64,000 nt of DNA from Pseudopithomyces maydicus (lineage: Eukaryota > Ascomycota > Dothideomycetes > Pleosporales > Didymosphaeriaceae), in assembly GCA_026873275.1 (NCBI GenBank), contig JANTUC010000006.1:434001-498000 (forward strand), read 5' to 3'. Made by a program: the position numbers and the translations under genes. Position 1 is the stretch's first letter, and every line of letters begins with the position of its first letter. This document shows positions 57,073 through 64,000 of this stretch, in pieces. The notes beneath the pieces are model-generated. The model was not told the origin of the DNA. It searched no databases and worked only from the letters and a program-made list of their open reading frames with translations.

Positions 57073-57873
57073 TCACTCTTGGTGGTCCTTCTCCTCGAAC
57101 TCCTGCGATGCAGTAACAATCCACCGATATATGTAACCCGAAATAAACCAAGCGGCTATTGCTACGCCTGTAATATATATTGCTGCAGGTCCGAGCGAAC
57201 GGGGCAAGATGTTGAGTATGAATGGATCAAGAATAATGTCAACATCCACTGGGGAAGGGTGTAACATCAACGTCCTGTTTGTTGAGTAATATGTTGCTGC
57301 AGCCTGGATGCGAAGTAATAGTATGGACTGCGCTGCTTCAGGCCTGTCTGTTGCGTAACCCGTTTTCTGTAGGCTCGATGCCTGTCTTTGTTCGCTGTAT
57401 TCGGCAAGGGAAGATATGAGCTCGGGCGTATCGAATACTTTGGTGATTGGGAAGGTGTCCAGCCAGAAGTCGGTGGGTTGCTGTACTCTAGTCAGTAGGC
57501 AAACAAAGGCGCGTAGCTGTAGCGTGATAGCCCACAGCAAACGGAAAAAGCAAATGCAGTGATATTGGAGACAACTCACAAATGCTGGCCAGCAAATGCG
57601 CACCTCGTATCTGCGTCCGTCCTCCAGTGCTCTTAGGAGGTACCAGGACTCCAGGCCGTGGGGTGCTGTCTCTGTAGGGAACGCGACGGACAGCTTCGTC
57701 GCGAGCACAGAGAAATCTACCGGCACGAGCGTATCAAGTCGCAGGCTCTCTAAGCTGGGTTGAACATTGGGAAGATGAACCGGAGCAGGGCCGAGAAATA
57801 TGGTCTTTTCTACGTTGGCATTCACCGTCAAGATCGAGGCAACGATGCAGAGCAGCAAGGCAATGGCGTGCAT
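57073..57873 (-). CDS. PGA1/PIG-X-like ER protein of GPI-anchor synthesis (tentative)
   Basis: Exons complement(57073-57480, 57580-57873), 233 aa, intron 99 nt (GTGAGT donor, CTGACT branch region, TACAG acceptor). Signal peptide MHAIALLLCIVASILTVNA, lumenal domain with YEVRICWPAFQPTDFWLDT, and one C-terminal transmembrane segment (LGPAAIYITGVAIAAWFISG) before a short cytosolic tail ending EEKDHQE. Size, topology and the R-x-C-W-P core resemble fungal Pga1, the partner of the GPI mannosyltransferase II Gpi18; PIG-X is an alternative. This rests on memory of the family, so the function is tentative while the gene model is sound. Diverges from alpha-tubulin across 355 nt. Confidence 0.65.
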   Translation of the reverse strand: MHAIALLLCIVASILTVNANVEKTIFLGPAPVHLPNVQPSLESLRLDTLVPVDFSVLATKLSVAFPTETAPHGLESWYLLRALEDGRRYEVRICWPAFVSCLQYHCICFFRLLWAITLQLRAFVCLLTRVQQPTDFWLDTFPITKVFDTPELISSLAEYSEQRQASSLQKTGYATDRPEAAQSILLLRIQAAATYYSTNRTLMLHPSPVDVDIILDPFILNILPRSLGPAAIYITGVAIAAWFISGYIYRWIVTASQEFEEKDHQE

Positions 57874-58228
57874 CTTCGGCAGGTGCAGACAACGGGTGGG
57901 TGCACGAGTACAAGGCGACGCTTCATCCTCTAGAGCGAAGGCCCATCAGCGTTTTTTGCGGGGAGCAATGCTGCCGTCCGAACTTGGACATGTGTGGGTA
58001 ACGATGGTGCATGTGTGGTGGGGAGCTCGAATGTGACTGCCTAACGTGCATCCGTGCACCTTCCTTGTTTACGGGCTAGTACTCACGGGCCCGCCGGCCG
58101 CGATTTTTAGAGCAACAACACACACCCATCGCCCCTCTCTCCTCACTCCGCCCACTTCGACCTCAGACACCGGCAATTGGATCGAAGCCCGCATTAAGAT
58201 ACCCAATTTCTACTTGTACTAATCCATC
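57874..58228. promoter_or_regulatory. divergent promoter, PGA1-like / alpha-tubulin
   Basis: 355 nt between diverging ATGs holding both promoters. A pyrimidine-rich stretch precedes the tubulin start; no TATA box evident. Confidence 0.5.
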
Positions 58229-59945
58229 ATGAGAGAAGTCATCAGCTTGAACGGTACGTTTTGCCGCACCCACACGCGCCCTGACCGCCTTTGAAGGGGC
58301 ACCCTGGTTCATGTTGTTGATACTGACGGTTCATGCATATAGTCGGCCAGGCCGGTTGCCAGATCGCGAACTCGTGCTGGGAGGTGCGTTTCACCCAACA
58401 GCGTCGGTGTGCAGCCCTCGACTCGACCCGACTCGATTTCGAATAGGAGGGGCTGCATGCCGGCGCTTCGCTGGCGAGATTTGGTGCTAACGTGACAAAC
58501 AGCTTTACTGCCTTGAGCACGGCATCCAGGTAAATATTCACGTCCATACTTCTGGAGTAACACAGGAAGCTAACAGTATTTTAGCCTGACGGTTACCTCA
58601 CCGAGGAGCGCAAAGCCGAGGATGATGACCATGGCTTCAGCACTTTCTTCTCCGAGACGGGTACGATACAGCGTCCGAGATTTGAGATGGATATGTTCTA
58701 ATGAGATGCAGGCCAGGGCAAGTACGTTCCTCGCACCATCTACTGCGATCTCGAGCCCAACGTCGTCGACGAGGTCCGCACTGGCACATACCGCTCTCTT
58801 TTCCACCCCGAGATGATGATCACTGGCAAGGAGGATGCCTCGAACAACTACGCCCGTGGCCACTACACTGTCGGAAAGGAGCTCATCGACCAGGTTCTGG
58901 ACAAGGTCCGTCGCGTGGCTGACAACTGCTCTGGACTCCAGGGTTTCCTTGTTTTCCACTCCTTCGGTGGTGGAACTGGTTCCGGTTTTGGAGCTCTTCT
59001 GATGGAGCGCTTGTCGGTCGACTATGGCAAGAAGTGCAAGTTGGAATTCTGTGTCTACCCAGCGCCACAGGTTGCCACCTCGGTTGTTGAACCATACAAC
59101 TCCATCCTCACCACCCACACCACCTTGGAACACTCCGACTGCAGCTTCATGGTTGATAACGAGGCCATCTACGACATTTGCCGACGCAACCTGGGTATTG
59201 AGCGTCCCAACTACGAGAACCTCAACCGTCTGATCGCACAGGGTATGTGAAATACATCAGCAAACACCTTTCCGTAAACTAACAGCTCCTAGTCGTCTCG
59301 TCGATCACTGCCTCCCTCCGTTTCGATGGTTCCCTGAACGTTGACTTGAACGAGTTCCAGACCAACTTGGTGCCCTACCCTCGTATCCACTTCCCTCTCG
59401 TTGCCTACTCGCCGGTCATCTCCGCCGCAAAGGCCGCCCACGAGGCTAACTCCGTCATGGAGATCACCAATGCCTGCTTCGAGCCCAACAACCAGATGGT
59501 CAAGTGCGACCCGCGCAACGGAAAGTACATGGCCACCTGCTTGCTCTACCGTGGTGATGTCGTCACCAAGAGCACCCACGATGCCATTGCCCAGCTCAAG
59601 ACCAAGCGCACCATCCAGTTTGTCGACTGGTGCCCCACCGGTTTCAAGGTCGGTATCTGCTACCAGCCCCCGCAGACCGTGCCCAACGGCGATCTGGCCA
59701 AGGTCAGCCGCGCTGTGTGCATGCTCTCCAACACAACCGCTATTGCCGAAGCCTGGAGCGCGCTTTCGCACAAGTTCGACCTCATGTACTCCAAGCGTGC
59801 TTTCGTGCACTGGTATGTTGGTGAGGGTATGGAGGAGGGTGAATTCTCTGAGGCTCGTGAGGACTTGGCTGCGCTTGAGCGTGATTATGAGGAGGTCGCT
59901 GCTGATAGTCTCGAGGGTGATGAGGGCGTCGAGGCTGAGTACTAG
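58229..59945 (+). CDS. TUB1: alpha-tubulin
   Basis: Six exons: 58229-58253, 58343-58383, 58503-58529, 58585-58660, 58712-59242 and 59293-59945, giving 450 aa. N-terminus MREVISLNVGQAGCQIANSC; GTP-binding loop HSFGGGTGSGFGALLMERL; NGKYMATCLLYRGDVV; catalytic-face Glu region VDLNEFQTNLVPYPRIHFPL. It is the alpha chain, as shown by TIQFVDWCPTGFKVGICYQP and the C-terminal GVEAEY ending in tyrosine, the substrate of tyrosination. Four of five introns lie within the first 150 codons and the first exons are 25, 41 and 27 nt. Frame adds up exactly. Confidence 0.98.
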
Positions 59946-60568
59946 ACGGTGTTGGTGAAGAGATCGAAGTAGTGGCTTGTACATTCAATGTGGTATGGTT
60001 GATAGACTTTGTCAATCAGGATGCTGCATGCTTAGCCACTGATTAACATTCGTAGCGGCGTTGGCTCTCCTGGAGTGACAGGGTTTGAGAGTTGAGGCGA
60101 ATTCTTGATAGGTCGTGTTTAATGCGGTAATTGAACTTCGAATTCTCATTTGAAGATACATGCTCTGGCCATTATGAGTTCTTTTATTCTGTGATAGTCC
60201 ATTGTCTTCACTGACGCGCTCTGGGCCAACGCGGCGAGTAAAATGCCCAAATAAAGTTTCATGCTCGTCCAGTCGGCTTCTATGTGCAGCTCATCATGAC
60301 GAGGGAACGATCAGCACAACAGGAAAAACGAAATCTCTGATCGTGCGTGAGATTGATATACATATGACTTTTTGTATACTGTGTATTATTTACACGGATA
60401 TTTACTCCTGCGCATATTTTTCATTGCATTGTCCTCAAATTAACACCTCGTGAGATGCTGCTATCCTATTCACCCACTACCCTGAATCCAATCCAGTACA
60501 ATACAGTAATTGAGAACCAAAACCCATCCCCTGACTCCCAGATCCCATAACAAAAATCGTGCTTTCAA
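59946..60568. other. convergent 3' region, tubulin / zinc-finger gene
   Basis: About 620 nt, AT-rich to the right, no gene seen. Confidence 0.5.
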
Positions 60569-63500
60569 TTACAATAGAAAGCAATCAGACGCGCCGCATT
60601 CATCGGTGCATGCACACTGGCGAGTGCCCCGTGTCCCAACCGCAGAAAGAACACCTCGAAGTACCAGAAGACCTCTTCCTCCTTCTGTCTCTACCCCCTC
60701 TTCACTTGAATATTCCTCACTCCTCCTGTAATCCTCATCCGAAATGTCCATAGGCGAAGTGGATGGCTCCCTTGATCGGTCTCTCATCCGACCTCCGGAG
60801 CGATTTCTCGATCTGTATCTGGATCGGTCTCGTCGCCGCTCGCTTGACCGGTGCCTTGATCTATGGTCCGATGAATCATCCGAAAGTTCGCCCAAGGAGT
60901 CCGTTGAGTGCCTCCGCCGCGAGCTCCTCTGCTGCGATCGCTCGCGTGACGGTCCTACACAAATGTGATGCTCCATTGCGCTCGCAATAGCGAACCGCTT
61001 CTTACAGGAATGGCACTCCACTATATGTCCAGCGCATATATGCGATTTATTCGCATCCGGGCTAGAGAGGTGCTCACCGCAACCAGTGCGGTTGTTCTCC
61101 AGATCGCTATTCAAGTGCTCACCGCCGATGTGATCCAAAAATGCGACCAAGTTTTCGAACTTCTTGCTACAATTATCAACAGGGCATGGAAGGATGTCGT
61201 CCTGGGAGTGAGCTTCTCGTAGGTGTCGTCGAATATCGCAGGTTGCATTGACTTTGATGTTGCAGCATTCGAAGTGAATCTTTGGGAAGGCAGCGCGGTG
61301 ATGCTGAAAGAGGTGTTTCGTGAGTCCAGAAAGGTCGTTGAAATCGACAGTACACTGGGTACAGTGAACTCGAAGGTTTATAGAAGACGCTTGCGGTAGC
61401 TTGTCCTGAGATGATTCGACTGAAGTCGGCATATTTGCTGATGGCTTGTCCCTGGAAGCAATCGTTTTATCTGCGCTAGGACACGCGTGTACCTTTTCTG
61501 CTTCTACACCTGGAAACGTCTGTGAGCAAGATGGACATTCTATCGAGTTAGTATGTGTGGGTTCTGGGATATCCACGTTCTCATCAGGAGAATGATCTGC
61601 TTTGAGATGTTTTTGGTATTGTGGCAGACTCTCGAAAGTCTTTTCGCAGGTATTTGAGGGACAGGGGAGTCCACAGCGCCAGCCATGTCCCCGACTAAAA
61701 TGTTTCAAAGCAGTAGAAGTAAGTGAGGTATTTATGTCGCAACACATCCAGCGAATTTGTAAACGCCCTTCGAAATGACGCTTGAATATATGACGCGTTA
61801 GGCCGAGGATATCCTCGAAGTCTTCCGAACATATAACACAACGGAGCCGCAGATTTTTAAATGGCTCTGATGGCGTATTGTCTACCAAGGCTGGAACGGT
61901 CGGTTGCTGTGATGCGGAGATCGCTTTGGGTGTGGAGTCCACAATCAGTTGCTCCTTATTCTTTAGTGCATCCCTCGTCCGACTATGTTGTTGAAGAAAA
62001 TGTGTGCGTACTTCCGGTAAATCAGAGAAGCAATCGTTACATACGTGGCAAGGGAAAGGGCGTGCGCCAATACCGTGGGTCTCTTGCATGTGCAGAAACT
62101 CGCTGGCGGTACCCTTGTAACGCTTGTCTTCACAGCACCTGTAGAATATCTTGGAAAGGTCATTATCCTTGTGGCTACTGATGTGAGCCACAAGGCCACG
62201 TAGACCATCCACGTATGTGTCGCAATTCTGGCATAGTACGGCCCATTTTACATTCGAAAATTTGGACGGCTTTTTTCCTAATGCTGGTGGCTGGTTTGGA
62301 TGTAATGGTAATTGATTTAGAAGACCGGATGACAGAGACGATGTCGGTTTAGAATGTGTTCGCAACTGTGATTCCGACTCTGACGTAAGTGGTTTCGGTC
62401 CGGGGAGTAATTCGTCCCTCATCACTAAGGATGGTTGTAATTCTGCAGTTTTAGAAAGGCTCAGATCTGCTTTGGGATCGGCTGGCGATGCTCCTTCAGG
62501 GCTCTTCGATTTCCGGCTAGAGATTGCATTTGGTTCAGCCGCCGTCGGACTGATATGTTGTTGCTTCCAGTGTTTGCGCACTTCTGGAATACTAGGAAAA
62601 AAGACGTCACACTTGGGGCATTGGAATGGTTCTTTACCCCAGCCATGGACTCCCCTCCAATGAGGTGAAGAAGACAAATATCTTCCATTGAAACATTGAG
62701 CAGCACAGCATCTAAAACTTGCCGAACCTAAGTCGTCAATATGATTTTTCATCATGTGAGCAACCAGGCCTCTCAAATTTTTCAGGTTTTTCTTGCACGT
62801 TTCGCAAGAAAGTCGTGCCTTTTTATATGCTGCTTGTGGGGAAAATTGACGGATTTGGACGACTTCTTCCTCGCCCGACGAGAATTCCATGGGGATATCT
62901 TGCGGGCTAGACATGGGGAGGGTTGATGTCACTTGAGGCAGATTCGATTGAATCCCTGGTTCGACTGTAGAGTCTGGTCCTGGACTTGACGACAGGTAAG
63001 ATACAAGTGGTGTTGAATCCATTGTAGGTAGTTGTGATTGTGCATGTGTAGTCATTGTAGGTAGACTTTCAAATTGGCTAGTGGATACAATCGGTGGAGA
63101 TGAGTTCAGCGGATTTTTAGCGATCGATGGCTCCTTGGGTGCTTGTAGTGTTCGGGACTGCTCCATGCTAACATCTGGTAGGGGTAGGCTTGGTAATACG
63201 CCAATGGCTGTTGCGTTCAACAGTGGCATGTCCCGCTGACGGGGTGGTTGGGCGGTATTTAGAGGTATCGGTTCCTGTAAATTCACTCTAGTATCAGTAT
63301 CATGATCATCCTCCAGTCTCGCTAGAATCACCGAATCGGGTACATCTTATGTGTCTTGGGGATTTACAATTATTTCATCTTCGCCATCACCCGCCTCATG
63401 AGTACTTGTGATGACGTCTTTCCGAACTTCGCCAGCGTCGAGTGTATCGGAGCCACAAGAATAGTAGACATCTGATTCCTGGTCGTTTGAGATAGTCGAC

Positions 63501-64000
63501 TCAAGAGTTTCTCCTCTGCCTGGAGCATTTGGGACAATGAGTTTGTCCGGTTGTTGGGAAGTCTTAGTAGCTAAACTGACTTTTCCGAGAGCCGATCCAT
63601 TGGAAACATGGTCTGATAGGGCATGCGTGAGGTGATCATCCCTAGTGTCAGCATGCTCTGGGAGGCGGGTATGCAAATCTAGACCCGGCTCAATATCCAA
63701 TGTCTTGGGAATCGCTGCCCTTTCGCGATCACTCGCTGGTCTTTCATTGCAAACCTCTGCGGGTGTACGATATGACGTTGTGTCTTTGGCTATCACTTTA
63801 TCCGACGCAGAATACAGCATATTTGCTGTGGGAGTCGGGTTCCCTTGTTCACGTTCCGGCATTGTTTCATCGTGAGTTGTTGCTATGTTATCCTGGTCGG
63901 GAACAACAAGATCTTTGGGGACACCTCGGTATTCGTATGCCGACCAAGGCTGACTTCCCAGAATGGCCATCACAGCGTTCGTTTCTTCGGGTTGAGAGAA
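60569..64000 (-). CDS. modular C2H2-like zinc-finger protein, partial, with in-frame stop
   Basis: The frame is open from the window edge to a TAA at 63347-63349, then continues in the same frame for more than 920 codons to 60569. Upstream part is Asp/Ser/Thr-rich and disordered. Downstream lie four modules of about 84 aa at roughly 62809-62555, 62236-61985, 61843-61592 and 61366-61115. Each has a CxxC finger with GLxxHxxxxH, then a Cys-Cys pair with H-x4-H, then a Cys-Cys finger with H-x3/4-H before a variable linker. Two single fingers follow, then an Arg/Ser-rich stretch (RSSERRRDRSRYRSRNRS), then a short Cys-containing end. The TAA may be an assembly error, a real nonsense allele, or removed by an unrecognised intron; no good intron was found. 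Family and function are unknown; nucleic-acid binding is likely. Confidence 0.75.

Noticed and set aside
1..64000. tRNA, rRNA, CRISPR or transposon content
   Set aside because: Looked for tRNA B-box patterns, 5S-like sequence, transposase or reverse-transcriptase motifs and regular direct repeats by eye; none held up. A covariance-model scan would be decisive.

Overview
The window looks like a euchromatic chromosome segment from a filamentous ascomycete (Pezizomycotina; a dothideomycete is my guess, not proven). The evidence is 24 protein genes with short introns (mostly 45-80 nt, GTRNGT donors, CTRAY-like branch sites, YAG acceptors), fungal housekeeping proteins (plasma-membrane H+-ATPase, complex I 78 kDa subunit, alpha-tubulin) and compact divergent promoters. 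I see no rRNA, tRNA, CRISPR array or intact transposon.

Layout. 0.5-5.3 kb: an aldo-keto reductase and the proton pump PMA1, both on the minus strand, followed by a 5 kb stretch with no convincing gene. 10.3-16.6 kb: a same-strand accessory block of two small unknown proteins sharing an NPY motif and two divergent ubiquitin-specific-protease-like proteins. 17.2-23.1 kb: TRM9-type tRNA methyltransferase, CAAX protease RCE1 and a serine-rich membrane-anchored protein. 26.0-33.1 kb: eIF6, an ES2/DGCR14 spliceosomal protein and a large low-complexity protein with a possible Sds3/Dep1-like coiled-coil region. 35.7-37.5 kb: an unknown multi-span membrane protein. 39.2-49.3 kb: RAD23, bifunctional purine enzyme ATIC (ADE16/17), a NUDIX protein, EMC7 and an aquaporin. 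50.1-59.9 kb: complex I 78 kDa subunit, ATP synthase beta, an F-box-like protein, a PGA1/PIG-X-like protein and alpha-tubulin. 60.6-64.0 kb: a large repeat-built zinc-finger protein that runs off the window.

Most genes are core functions and do not form one pathway. Two local themes stand out. One is ubiquitin (two USP-like proteins, RAD23, an F-box-like protein). The other is energy and membrane transport (PMA1, complex I and ATP synthase subunits, aquaporin).

The points most worth a second look are: the zinc-finger protein built from four regularly sized (about 84 aa) three-finger modules; the diverged USP pair with the NPY-motif proteins; five otherwise intact genes each broken by a single missing base in a homopolymer, which suggests assembly error; an in-frame TAA in the zinc-finger gene; and a run of genes with first coding exons of only 9-35 nt.
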